12,684 bases of DNA from positions 1 through 12,684 of the forward strand of contig JADHUD010000045.1 of assembly GCA_016784705.1 (NCBI GenBank), written 5' to 3'. The notes beneath the pieces are model-generated. The model was not told the origin of the DNA. It saw only the letters and a list, made by a program, of their open reading frames with translations, and did not search any database. A program made the translations under genes and the position numbers. The stretch comes from Spirochaetia bacterium (GTDB taxonomy: Bacteria > Spirochaetota > Spirochaetia > JABMQR01). Shown here piece by piece: positions 1 to 7,713 of the stretch; within the stretch, counting starts at the first letter, position 1; each line of letters starts with the position of its first letter.

Positions 1-2
1 CC

Positions 3-56
3 TTTCCGCAGATGGATGTGCATCATTACGGTTTTCCTGAAGTAAAGGAAGTCTAG
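3..56 (+). CDS. 3' end of an unidentified upstream gene (partial)
   Basis: The first bases are open in frame 3 and read FPQMDVHHYGFPEVKEV before a TAG stop at 54-56. The residue composition looks like a genuine protein C-terminus, and the stop lies 24 nt before the ATG of the GGDEF gene, the spacing expected inside an operon. Only 17 codons are visible, so no family can be named. The other two plus frames also stay open for 12-14 codons, so the choice of frame rests on the plausible residues and on the position of the stop. Confidence 0.4.
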   Translation, partial: FPQMDVHHYGFPEVKEV

Positions 57-80
57 GAAAATGATTTTCAGGAGTGAATT

Positions 81-1067
81 ATGATTGAAGAAAAAATCAG
101 TGGGATGGATGAAATCACTCTTCTGAATGGTGTGCTCTCGGCTGTTCCGGAACCGTTTTTTGTGTATGACGAAGAGGGAACATACCTTGACATTCTTGGC
201 GGCATGGATAGAAATAAATATCATGATGCCAGACATTTAATCGGGCAGAGAATGCATGATGTGATGAACAGAAAATTAGCAGACCGTTTGCTGCGTAAGA
301 TAAAACTGGCTATTAAAACCGAATCGCTTGTTACTTTTGAGTATGCAATAGATCCCAAAGATATCTTCAGGTATGAAGGACAGCCTGGACCCTCCGGGAT
401 GCGCTGGTTTGAAGCTCACATTTCTCCTCTGGCTGCTGCTCCGGGAGAAAAAAGAAAAGTTGTCTGGATTGCTTTTGATATCACAAGACTGAAAAATGCA
501 TTTGAGAGATTGGATCAGCAAAGCAGGCAGCTTCGGGAAATGGCAAGAATAGATACTCTTACCGGTCTTCTTAATCGGAGAAGTTTTTACGAGATGGCCT
601 ATTTGGAGATAGAGAGATTCCGGGCAGAAAAGAGGGCGGGATTCAGTTCCGGTTTTTTTGTAATGATGATGGACCTGGATCATTTTAAGCAGATTAATGA
701 TAATTTCGGCCACTATGCCGGGGATACCAGCCTGAGACATTTTTCAAAAACACTTAAGACCTGTTTAAGAAGTAATGATGTTATCGGCCGTCTGGGTGGA
801 GAGGAGTTTGCTATAATTATATCAGGAGAACGCATAAATACCGCAGAGTCGCTGGCTGAAAGAATTCGGCAGACAACGGAAGACACAAAGATTACATTTC
901 AGGATCTGACAATATCCTTTACGGTAAGTATTGGCATAACTCAGTTGGGCGAGAAAGAAAATGATATTATTGAGGCACTTAAACGTGCTGATCAGGCTAT
1001 GTACCGGGCAAAAAGAGAGGGGAGAAACCGGATTTGCATATTTTCTGAGGAAAAGGATGGAGTATGA
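81..1067 (+). CDS. PAS-GGDEF diguanylate cyclase
   Basis: Probable cytoplasmic diguanylate cyclase making cyclic di-GMP from two GTP. Residues about 15-137 look like a PAS sensor (an AVPEPFFVYD start and a VVWIAFDITRLK end), followed by a short coiled linker. The GGDEF domain runs from about 157 to 322, with the Mg/GTP segment DLDHFKQIND (198-207) and the signature GGEEF at 239-243. The Asp-to-Glu change in the signature is common in active enzymes. An intact inhibitory I-site RxxD (R230-SN-D233) lies exactly five residues before GGEEF, so product feedback is likely. No signal peptide or membrane segment is seen, so the input is probably a soluble ligand bound by the PAS domain. The ATG has GGAG six nt upstream. 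Its stop overlaps the next gene by 4 bp (ATGA at 1064-1067), so it leads a coupled operon with hydrolase and sugar genes. Confidence 0.93.
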   Translation: MIEEKISGMDEITLLNGVLSAVPEPFFVYDEEGTYLDILGGMDRNKYHDARHLIGQRMHDVMNRKLADRLLRKIKLAIKTESLVTFEYAIDPKDIFRYEGQPGPSGMRWFEAHISPLAAAPGEKRKVVWIAFDITRLKNAFERLDQQSRQLREMARIDTLTGLLNRRSFYEMAYLEIERFRAEKRAGFSSGFFVMMMDLDHFKQINDNFGHYAGDTSLRHFSKTLKTCLRSNDVIGRLGGEEFAIIISGERINTAESLAERIRQTTEDTKITFQDLTISFTVSIGITQLGEKENDIIEALKRADQAMYRAKREGRNRICIFSEEKDGV

Positions 1068-1975
1068 AAATAGTCACACTTATTGAGGATAAAGTTGTCG
1101 GTATTGGTGATGGAAAAAATGAACAAAACCTGATATCACGACACGGGCTCTCTTTATACATTGAGAGTAACGGGCTTAAAATTCTGTTTGACACCGGACC
1201 GGACAGCTCTATTATCAATAATGCCGAACAACTTGAAATAGACCTTTCAGAGATAGATTTTGCAGTAATTTCTCATGGACATTACGATCATGGCGGCGGC
1301 GTCCCGGCATTTTGCCGGGTAAATTCCGCAGCACCTGTCTATCTGCATAAAAAATCTTATCTGGACTCACATTTTTCACAGCACCCGGGAGGCAGCATGA
1401 AAAATGCTGATTTTGTGATTGATCAAAAGGATTTCAACCGGCTTGTGCCCGTCGACAATCTCCCCTCAAAAAGACGGGAGGGGGTCTATGCGCCCGCTCT
1501 TTCAGGCAATGTGCTGCTGATTACCGGATTCCCTAAAGAAGGCTATATACCAGCAGGAAATAAAAATCTCTTCAGTCAGGAAACCGGTAAGGATATTGTT
1601 CATGATGATTTTTCACATGAAATTGCAATGCTTATCCGGGATAGCGGGAAAAATATACTATTTACCGGGTGTTCGCATTCGGGTGTGGGAAATATGATGA
1701 AAAGAGCCAGTGAAATTCTGGAGGGTGACTCTATTGACTATGTAATTGGCGGGTTTCATCTCATTGATACAGAGCGAAATAGAGCCAACAGGCAGAAAGA
1801 CCTGCAAGTTTTGGTTGATGAGTTGACAGCATATCCCGGAACACAGTTTTATACCGGGCATTGTACGGGAAAAACTCCGCTTCAGTTTCTCCAGCAGAAA
1901 CTTGGTGAAACACATATCCATGTGATAGCAGCAGGTTCTCAGTTTTCCATTACCGGTACGGAGGAAAGTGTTTGA
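1064..1975 (+). CDS. Metallo-beta-lactamase-fold hydrolase, COG1237 type
   Basis: A 303-residue single-domain metallo-beta-lactamase-fold protein. The metal motif HxHxDH is complete as H71-G-H73-Y-D75-H76 and is followed by the Gly run typical of the family. Later candidate ligands are H205 in TGCSHSG, H232 in GGFHL and H266 in TGHCTG. This arrangement, with the early LFDTG strand, matches the COG1237 group. That group includes archaeal enzymes annotated as dihydropterin ribofuranosyl-aminobenzene phosphate synthases and many uncharacterised bacterial hydrolases; the substrate here cannot be inferred. It is cytoplasmic, with no signal peptide. The start overlaps the diguanylate cyclase stop by 4 bp with GGATGGAG just upstream, and its own stop overlaps the GH4 start as TTGA. 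This argues for translational coupling and co-expression with sugar metabolism, though a metabolic link is only a guess. Confidence 0.85.
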   Translation: MKIVTLIEDKVVGIGDGKNEQNLISRHGLSLYIESNGLKILFDTGPDSSIINNAEQLEIDLSEIDFAVISHGHYDHGGGVPAFCRVNSAAPVYLHKKSYLDSHFSQHPGGSMKNADFVIDQKDFNRLVPVDNLPSKRREGVYAPALSGNVLLITGFPKEGYIPAGNKNLFSQETGKDIVHDDFSHEIAMLIRDSGKNILFTGCSHSGVGNMMKRASEILEGDSIDYVIGGFHLIDTERNRANRQKDLQVLVDELTAYPGTQFYTGHCTGKTPLQFLQQKLGETHIHVIAAGSQFSITGTEESV

Positions 1976-3297
1976 GCGGTCTGCATATTGCCATTATTGG
2001 TGCAGGAAGTACGTATACCCCGGAGCTGATAGATGGATTTATCGGGAGAAAAGATGAAATTCCAGTTGAACTCATCAGCCTCATGGATATTGACAGAGAG
2101 AAGCTGCGGATTACTGGTGAAATGACAATTCGCATGCTGAATCATGCAGGCATGAAAACCCGGGTGAAAACTGTTTTCACGTATGAGGAAGCTGTAAAAG
2201 GTGCAGATTTTGTTCTTGGGCAGATTCGGGTAGGGAAGCTTCCTGCCCGGGTGCTTGATGAGCGGATTCCCTTGAAATATGGGTTGATTGGTCAGGAAAC
2301 CACTGGAATCGGCGGATTAATGAAGGCCCTCCGTACAATTCCGGTGATGGGTGAAATTGCGGAGTGTATTGAACGTGTCAATCCGAACACCTGGTTTATC
2401 AATTTTTCAAACCCCTCAGGCATTATTGCTGAATACTTACTTAATTATACATCAGTGAAAATGATGGGGTTGTGCAACGTTCCCATAAACATGAAGCGGG
2501 AAGTACTTGCTGAGCTGCCAGATTCCGGGAAAGGGGTTTATATTGAATATATCGGTTTAAACCATCTTAGCTGGGTAACTGGGGTATGGAGGGCAAATGC
2601 AATATGGGGGGCTGATGCAGCCGGAATAGGGAGAGAAGATTTTCTTCCCTTACTTTTGGAGAGAGGTAACAGCCTGATCAGTCTGAGTAATGTCACGGGA
2701 AGTGATTTTGATGAAACTCTCCTGCGGGCTATTAATGCAGTACCAAGTCCATATCTTCAATATTACTATATGCGCAGAAAACAGCTGGAACATCTGCTTC
2801 AAGAGAAGCAGACACGGGGTGAGGTGTGTATAGATATTGAACGGGAGTTAATTGCTCTTTATCAGGATGCTTCTATTGTGGAGAAACCTGCGGTTCTTGA
2901 TCAAAGAGGGGGGCATCTCTATTCTGAAGCGGCAGTCGCACTTGTAAGCGCAATTGCCAATGATACACATGAGGTGCATACCGTCGATGTAAAAAATAAC
3001 GGGGCACTTCCTTTTATGGATAATAATGATGTCGTAGAGATTGACTGCGAAATTTCGTCGGAGGGGGCATCCCCCTTGCCGATAGAGAATTTTACAAATG
3101 ATCACATTATCGATTTGATGCGGACAGTAAAATCTTTTGAGCGTCATGCAGTAAAGGCCGGGGTGACCGGTGATTATAGAGAAGTGGTGAAGGCCCTTTT
3201 AATCCATCCGCTAATGGGTGATTTTGATTCTGCAAAGAAGTGTTTTGATGAACTTCTTGAGGCACATAAAGAGTATCTTCCTCAGTTTGAAGTTTGA
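1972..3297 (+). CDS. GH4 family 6-phospho-glycosidase (probable 6-phospho-beta-glucosidase)
   Basis: A 441-residue glycoside hydrolase family 4 enzyme. GH4 members use NAD+ and a divalent metal to cleave 6-phosphorylated disaccharides by an oxidation-elimination route. The N-terminal Rossmann motif IIGAGSTYTPEL (8-19) binds NAD. NPSG (147-150), the metal Cys in GLCNVP (C168) and the metal His in GLNHLSW (H198) are all present, as is the YLQYYYMR segment typical of the 6-phospho-beta-glucosidase subgroup. The C-terminal KNNGALPFMDNNDVVEI strand is also characteristic. Length is normal for the family. The start is TTG at 1972, chosen because GGAGG (1960-1964) sits 7 nt upstream and no other start in this frame has comparable support; it overlaps the preceding stop. 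A sugar kinase follows, and no PTS component is visible in the window, which raises the question of where the phosphorylated substrate comes from. A chitobiose- or cellobiose-type substrate is inferred, not shown. Confidence 0.92.
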   Translation: MSGLHIAIIGAGSTYTPELIDGFIGRKDEIPVELISLMDIDREKLRITGEMTIRMLNHAGMKTRVKTVFTYEEAVKGADFVLGQIRVGKLPARVLDERIPLKYGLIGQETTGIGGLMKALRTIPVMGEIAECIERVNPNTWFINFSNPSGIIAEYLLNYTSVKMMGLCNVPINMKREVLAELPDSGKGVYIEYIGLNHLSWVTGVWRANAIWGADAAGIGREDFLPLLLERGNSLISLSNVTGSDFDETLLRAINAVPSPYLQYYYMRRKQLEHLLQEKQTRGEVCIDIERELIALYQDASIVEKPAVLDQRGGHLYSEAAVALVSAIANDTHEVHTVDVKNNGALPFMDNNDVVEIDCEISSEGASPLPIENFTNDHIIDLMRTVKSFERHAVKAGVTGDYREVVKALLIHPLMGDFDSAKKCFDELLEAHKEYLPQFEV

Positions 3298-3303
3298 GAG
3301 ACA

Positions 3304-4335
3304 GTGTCGATAGAGGATTTAGAGGAGTTTACCAGAGTGGATGAATATGTTCTAGGTGTAGATGGCGGTGCAACCAAAACCGATTACATGCTTTTCACTA
3401 CAGGCGGCAGGTTCGCCGGGCATGTCCGCGGCGGGCCGGGAAATCATGAAGTTTACTCTGATACGTATAGTGGAGCAGGGAGGGAATATAACAATTCTCT
3501 GATTAAGCTTTTTAGAAAAACAGGGGTTTCTGTTGAGCAGATAGTCTTCAGTGTCTGGGGGCTGGGTGGTATTGATGTTGATGATCAACGCACGAGAATA
3601 CGAAAAATTGTTTCTGAAATTGGTTTTAATCGATATATTGTATGCAATGATGGGTTTCTGGGCATAAAAGCCGGATCAAATTCAGGATTTGGAATCTGCA
3701 GTATAAATGGGACCGGTACCAGTTGTGTAGGAATTGACCCGTCAGGAAACTCTCTTCAGATAGGCGGTACTGGTCTTCTTTTTGGGGATGAAGCCGGAGG
3801 AAGCGCCTTGGGGGGGTGGGTTGTCCGGTGTGTCTATGATTCTCTTTTCCGCTGCGGAAAATCAACCAGTATGAAGGAGATGCTTTTTAATGAGCTGGGG
3901 ATACACAAAGGTGAGGATCTTGTTTCAGGCTACTATCGGGAAATTATTCATGGGGATAAAAACACGGCAGATTTGAATTCTATTTTGTTTCATGCTGCTT
4001 TTGAGGGAGACGTCTGTGCACTTGAAATACTTGATTCAGTCGGGATTGAATTGGGCAAAAGTATTGTTGGAATGCTTAAATACCTTGATTTTAGTAGTGT
4101 CAGGTCTGTAGAGATTGTACTGGCAGGATCTATCTACCGAAAGGCAGAGCACCCGGGACTGCTTACTGCTATGGAGAAATATGTAAGAACTTATGCATAT
4201 CCTGAACATGAGTATGTTTTCAATATTCTAGATGCACAGCCGGTTGCCGGTGCGGTAATATGGGCACTTGAAGAGATTCGCGGATGCCCCGTTGATACCA
4301 TTCAGAAAAAAGTAGTGGTAAAATCCTGCAATTAA
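3304..4335 (+). CDS. BadF/BadG/BcrA-type sugar kinase (GlcNAc kinase-like)
   Basis: A member of the ASKHA-fold BadF/BadG/BcrA/BcrD ATPase family, closest in pattern to N-acetylglucosamine or glucosamine kinases. The phosphate-1 loop DGGATKTD (20-27) is complete. CNDGF with D116 is the likely catalytic base, INGTGTS (134-140) is phosphate-2, GDEAGGSALGGW (161-172) is the family signature, and LAGSI (273-277) is the adenosine motif. The role is probably ATP phosphorylation of an amino sugar or disaccharide that feeds the adjacent GH4 enzyme. The longest reading begins at GTG 3304, six nt after the GH4 stop, with only a poor GAGAG 3 nt upstream. GTG 3337 (codon 12) has AGAGGAG at 3321-3327, nine nt before it, and would start the protein at MDEYVLGVDGG, the usual position for this family, so 3337 may be the true start. 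It is the last gene of the plus-strand cluster; no convincing terminator is seen before the convergent carB end. Confidence 0.88.
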   Translation: MSIEDLEEFTRVDEYVLGVDGGATKTDYMLFTTGGRFAGHVRGGPGNHEVYSDTYSGAGREYNNSLIKLFRKTGVSVEQIVFSVWGLGGIDVDDQRTRIRKIVSEIGFNRYIVCNDGFLGIKAGSNSGFGICSINGTGTSCVGIDPSGNSLQIGGTGLLFGDEAGGSALGGWVVRCVYDSLFRCGKSTSMKEMLFNELGIHKGEDLVSGYYREIIHGDKNTADLNSILFHAAFEGDVCALEILDSVGIELGKSIVGMLKYLDFSSVRSVEIVLAGSIYRKAEHPGLLTAMEKYVRTYAYPEHEYVFNILDAQPVAGAVIWALEEIRGCPVDTIQKKVVVKSCN

Positions 4336-4382
4336 AAACTTAACAATACAATAGAAAACATGTTAATAAAAACAATTTGCTG
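4336..4382. other. Convergent gap between sugar kinase and carB
   Basis: The 47-bp AT-rich gap lies between two converging genes. It holds only a 6-bp inverted repeat (TTAACA at 4340-4345 and TGTTAA at 4361-4366) with a 15-nt loop and no T-tract. I see no intrinsic terminator here for either strand, so the two transcripts may overlap or stop by another mechanism. Confidence 0.5.
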
Positions 4383-7300
4383 CTATTCAAGGACATTGGT
4401 TCTTGATTTTAATTCCGGTAAAGCAGAAACGCTCGGCCTGTTTTTAATGAGATATTCAATAGCTTCAACAGCGGCTGCTGCAGCACTGGTAGTTGTTGAG
4501 TAGGGTACTTTCATTCGCATGGCTTCTGTTCTGATCTCATCATCACCCTTTTTTGCATACCATCCTATCGGCGTATTAAGCACAAGATCAACTCTTTTTT
4601 TTCTGATATTATCAGCAATGTTGGGGTGTCCTTCATGCACTTTCATCACCACTTCACTCATTATTCCGGCTTCAAACAGATCTCTTGCAGTACCTTTGGT
4701 TGCAGCAATTTCAAAGCCCAGCTGCTGCAGTTTTCTGGCCATGGGGATAATAGTCTTTCTGTCTCTTTTATTAACCGAAATGAACACCCGGCCTGACATT
4801 GGGAGACGGCTTCCGGAACCGGCCTGTGATTTTGCAAAGGCCTCACCAAAGCTGCTGCCTATACCGATAACTTCCCCGGTTGATCGCATTTCAGGACCCA
4901 GTACAGGATCTATATTAGAAAATCTGTCAAATGAGAATACGGCCTCTTTTACTGCCCATCCGACAATGCAGAATCCTTCACCGATTCCTTTATCACCGGC
5001 AAGACCTTGCTGTTTCAGGTCTATGCCTTTCCAGATCTTTACTGCTGCATCAACCAGATCCACCCCGGACGTTTTAGATAAAAACGGTACGGTTCGGGAT
5101 GCTCTTGGATTTACTTCCAGTATATAAAGAATTTCATCTTTTACTGCAAACTGTATATTCAAAAATCCCACTACACCAATTTCCCGGGCAATGGAAACCG
5201 CGGCGAGCTTCATCTCTTCAAGAATTTTCGGAGATGATTTGTATGGAGGGAATACACAGGCTGAATCTCCTGAGTGTATACCGGCCGCCTCTATATGCTG
5301 CATGATGCCTCCAACATACACATTATCCCCATCTGATACAGCATCAAGATCATATTCAAAGGCATCTTCCAGAAACTGATCTACTAATACCGGGGCAGCT
5401 TCTGTAGCCGTAATTCCACGGCTGAGAAATTCTTCAAGCTCATCATCATTGTAGGCAATAAACATGCTGCGTCCGCCAAGAACAAAAGAGGGACGGAGGA
5501 GTACCGGATAGCCAAGTTCGTGAGCACTGGTTCTTACCTTTTCAGGAGAACCTGCCATTCTGTTATCCGGCTGCCGTAACCCAAGTCTGGTGATAAGGGC
5601 GGAGAACTTTCCCCGGTCCTCGGCTTCGTGAATACTTTCAACTTGCGTACCGATTATTTCTGCACCCGCTTCTTTAAGTGCCTCTGACATATTCAGCGGA
5701 GTCTGTCCTCCCAGCTGGATTACGACCTTATAAACCTGCTCTTTTTCCATAATCGAAATTACATGCTCCGGAGTCAGTGGTTCCAGGTAGAGTCTGTCAG
5801 ATATATTAAAATCGGTTGATACGGTTTCCGGATTGGAATTAATTAAAATTGTCTTGTTTCCCAGACTACGATAGGCAAGAGATGCCATCGTACAGCAGGT
5901 ATCAAACTCAAGGCCTTGGCCGATTCTGTTCGGACCGCTGGCCAGGATAATAATTCCATCTTTACCAAGACTTCCTCCTTCATCAATCTCACCATAGGTG
6001 GAGTAGAAGTAGGGAGTACGGGCTTCGAACTCTCCGGCACAAGTATCAACAAAGTGGTAACAGGGTTTGATGTCGAATGTTTTCCGCTTATTTTCAACAG
6101 TTTTCTCTTCTGATCCGGATAAAGAGGCAATTCTTTTATCAGAAAGCCCGGCTTTTTTTGCTTTCAACAACAGGGGTTTGTCAATAATTGGAGATGATTC
6201 AAGTTCCCGTTCCAGCAGCGCCTGTCTGCTCATTTGATAAAGAAACCATCTGTCAAAGCCTGTTTTTTCAGAAAGTAACTGGATATCAATATCCGGGTCT
6301 TTCTTTATCATGGTATAAATGGCAAAAATTCTTAAAGGATGGGCAGAGTTGAGAATTTTTTCTACTACATCATCCGGATAGTTTGCCAGCTCTTCGAGTC
6401 CTTCAAAGGATCGCTCTATAGCACGTATAGCTTTGTTTAGAGCCTCGATTGCTGTCCTCCCAATTGCCAGGGATTCACCAACGCTTTTCATCTGTGTACC
6501 CAGGGCCGAATAGCTCATGGGGAATTTTTCCAGCTCAAATCTGGGAACTTTAACAGCGCAATAGTCGAGCGCCGGTTCAAAACAGGAGACTGTCTGCCCG
6601 GTGATTTCATTCAGTACTTCATCGAGAGTATATCCTACCGCCAGTTTTGCGGAACATCGGGCTATAGGGAATCCGGTAGCTTTGCTGGCGAGAGCTGATG
6701 ATCTGGAGACTCTCGGATTCATCTCAATAATCACCATTCTGTCTGAATTCGGTTTCATGGCAAATTGTACATTGCTCCCGCCGCAATCAACCCCGACTGC
6801 ACGGAGGATATCGATAGCGGCAGTTCTCATGTGCTGATATTCACGATCAGAGAGCGTCTGGATAGGTGCAATGGTAATACTGTCACCGGTATGAACACCC
6901 ATAGGATCAATATTTTCAATGGAGCAGACGATTATGGCATTATCATGTTTATCCCGCATGACTTCTAGTTCAAACTCTTTCCAGCCGATCAGGGACTCCT
7001 CTACCAGGGCTTCGCCGACCGGACTTTCGTTAAGTGCTTTCTCGATCAGAGGTATAAACTCTTCCTCTTCGTAAGCAATACTGCCTCCCATCCCGCCAAG
7101 GGTATAGCTGGGTCTGATTATAACAGGAAGCCCAATAGAATTTTTAAATGCAGCTGCATCTTCAATATTTTTTGTAAGAATAGATTTGGGAGATTCGAGA
7201 CCAAGACTGGCGACAACTTCCTTGAATTTTCCGCGGTCTTCAGCTAATTCAATTGATTCTATCCCCGCACCAATTACTTCAACACCATATTTTTCCAATA

Positions 7301-7619
7301 TTCCCAATTGGTAGAGTTCCCGGGTTAGATTCAGTCCTGTTTGCCCGCCCATTGTCGTCAGGATTGCATCCGGTTTCTCTTTCTTAATAATTTCTTCGAC
7401 ATACTCGGGCTTAAGCGGCTCCATATATATGGCGTCGGCGGTTCCAGGAGTTGTCATTACTGTTGCGGGGTTTGGGTTGATAAGAATAACCTGGTAACCC
7501 TCCTCTTTCAGCGCTTTGACAGCCTGGGTTCCGGAGTAGTCAAATTCGCAAGCCTGACCGATTACGATAGGTCCGCTTCCGATTATGAGTATTTTTTTGA
7601 TATCTGTTCTGGCAGGCAT
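4383..7619 (-). CDS. carB: Carbamoyl-phosphate synthase large subunit
   Basis: The 1078-residue large subunit uses ammonia from CarA, bicarbonate and two ATP to make carbamoyl phosphate for pyrimidine and arginine synthesis in the cytoplasm. The internal duplication is clear. The first half has ILIIGSGPIVIGQACEFDYSG, NPATVMTTPGTAD and LTTMGGQTGLN. The second half has ASGPNRIGQGLEFDTC, NPETVSTDF and VIQLGGQTPLN. Each half carries an ATP-grasp domain (EMNPRVSRSSALASKATG and EVNPRASRTVPFLSKTSG). A methylglyoxal-synthase-like allosteric domain occupies about 942-1078, with ATKGT and LVLNTP matching effector-pocket segments of this domain, so nucleotide control is likely. Length equals the E. coli enzyme. 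The ATG at 7619-7617 has AGGGAGAGG directly upstream. It follows carA on the same strand after a 94-nt gap, longer than in most carAB operons. Confidence 0.98.
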   Translation of the reverse strand: MPARTDIKKILIIGSGPIVIGQACEFDYSGTQAVKALKEEGYQVILINPNPATVMTTPGTADAIYMEPLKPEYVEEIIKKEKPDAILTTMGGQTGLNLTRELYQLGILEKYGVEVIGAGIESIELAEDRGKFKEVVASLGLESPKSILTKNIEDAAAFKNSIGLPVIIRPSYTLGGMGGSIAYEEEEFIPLIEKALNESPVGEALVEESLIGWKEFELEVMRDKHDNAIIVCSIENIDPMGVHTGDSITIAPIQTLSDREYQHMRTAAIDILRAVGVDCGGSNVQFAMKPNSDRMVIIEMNPRVSRSSALASKATGFPIARCSAKLAVGYTLDEVLNEITGQTVSCFEPALDYCAVKVPRFELEKFPMSYSALGTQMKSVGESLAIGRTAIEALNKAIRAIERSFEGLEELANYPDDVVEKILNSAHPLRIFAIYTMIKKDPDIDIQLLSEKTGFDRWFLYQMSRQALLERELESSPIIDKPLLLKAKKAGLSDKRIASLSGSEEKTVENKRKTFDIKPCYHFVDTCAGEFEARTPYFYSTYGEIDEGGSLGKDGIIILASGPNRIGQGLEFDTCCTMASLAYRSLGNKTILINSNPETVSTDFNISDRLYLEPLTPEHVISIMEKEQVYKVVIQLGGQTPLNMSEALKEAGAEIIGTQVESIHEAEDRGKFSALITRLGLRQPDNRMAGSPEKVRTSAHELGYPVLLRPSFVLGGRSMFIAYNDDELEEFLSRGITATEAAPVLVDQFLEDAFEYDLDAVSDGDNVYVGGIMQHIEAAGIHSGDSACVFPPYKSSPKILEEMKLAAVSIAREIGVVGFLNIQFAVKDEILYILEVNPRASRTVPFLSKTSGVDLVDAAVKIWKGIDLKQQGLAGDKGIGEGFCIVGWAVKEAVFSFDRFSNIDPVLGPEMRSTGEVIGIGSSFGEAFAKSQAGSGSRLPMSGRVFISVNKRDRKTIIPMARKLQQLGFEIAATKGTARDLFEAGIMSEVVMKVHEGHPNIADNIRKKRVDLVLNTPIGWYAKKGDDEIRTEAMRMKVPYSTTTSAAAAAVEAIEYLIKNRPSVSALPELKSRTNVLE

Positions 7620-7634
7620 ATCCTCTCCCTGTAT

Positions 7635-7653
7635 AATCGATCTGGAATCGATT
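7635..7653 (-). promoter_or_regulatory. Hairpin just upstream of carB ribosome binding site
   Basis: AATCGAT (7635-7641) and ATCGATT (7647-7653) form a perfect 7-bp inverted repeat around a 5-nt loop, ending four bases before the purine-rich carB Shine-Dalgarno region at 7621-7630. In the carAB transcript it would fold immediately 5' of the ribosome binding site and could tune carB translation or mark an RNA processing site. No T-tract follows, so it is not a terminator. Confidence 0.4.
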
Positions 7654-7682
7654 TTGAAATTGTTCTGAAATCAGGCAAATTT

Positions 7683-7707
7683 CACAATTCGAAAAACTTC
7701 AATTGTG
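7683..7707 (-). promoter_or_regulatory. Hairpin after carA stop
   Basis: CACAATT (7683-7689) pairs with AATTGTG (7701-7707). Inside, GAA (7691-7693) and TTC (7698-7700) can add three pairs after one unpaired base. It begins just after the carA stop (7716-7714) and lacks a T-tract. It is probably a processing or stability element between the two cistrons, if it functions at all. Confidence 0.35.
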
Positions 7708-7713
7708 CAATGG

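Noticed and set aside
276..740. 154-codon minus-strand ORF
   Set aside because: It lies fully inside the GGDEF gene, shows no recognisable motif and has no ribosome binding site; a shadow frame.
4519..5127. 202-codon plus-strand ORF
   Set aside because: Antisense to the carB 3' half, rich in Ser/Pro/Thr as expected for a shadow of a conserved gene, with no family motif.
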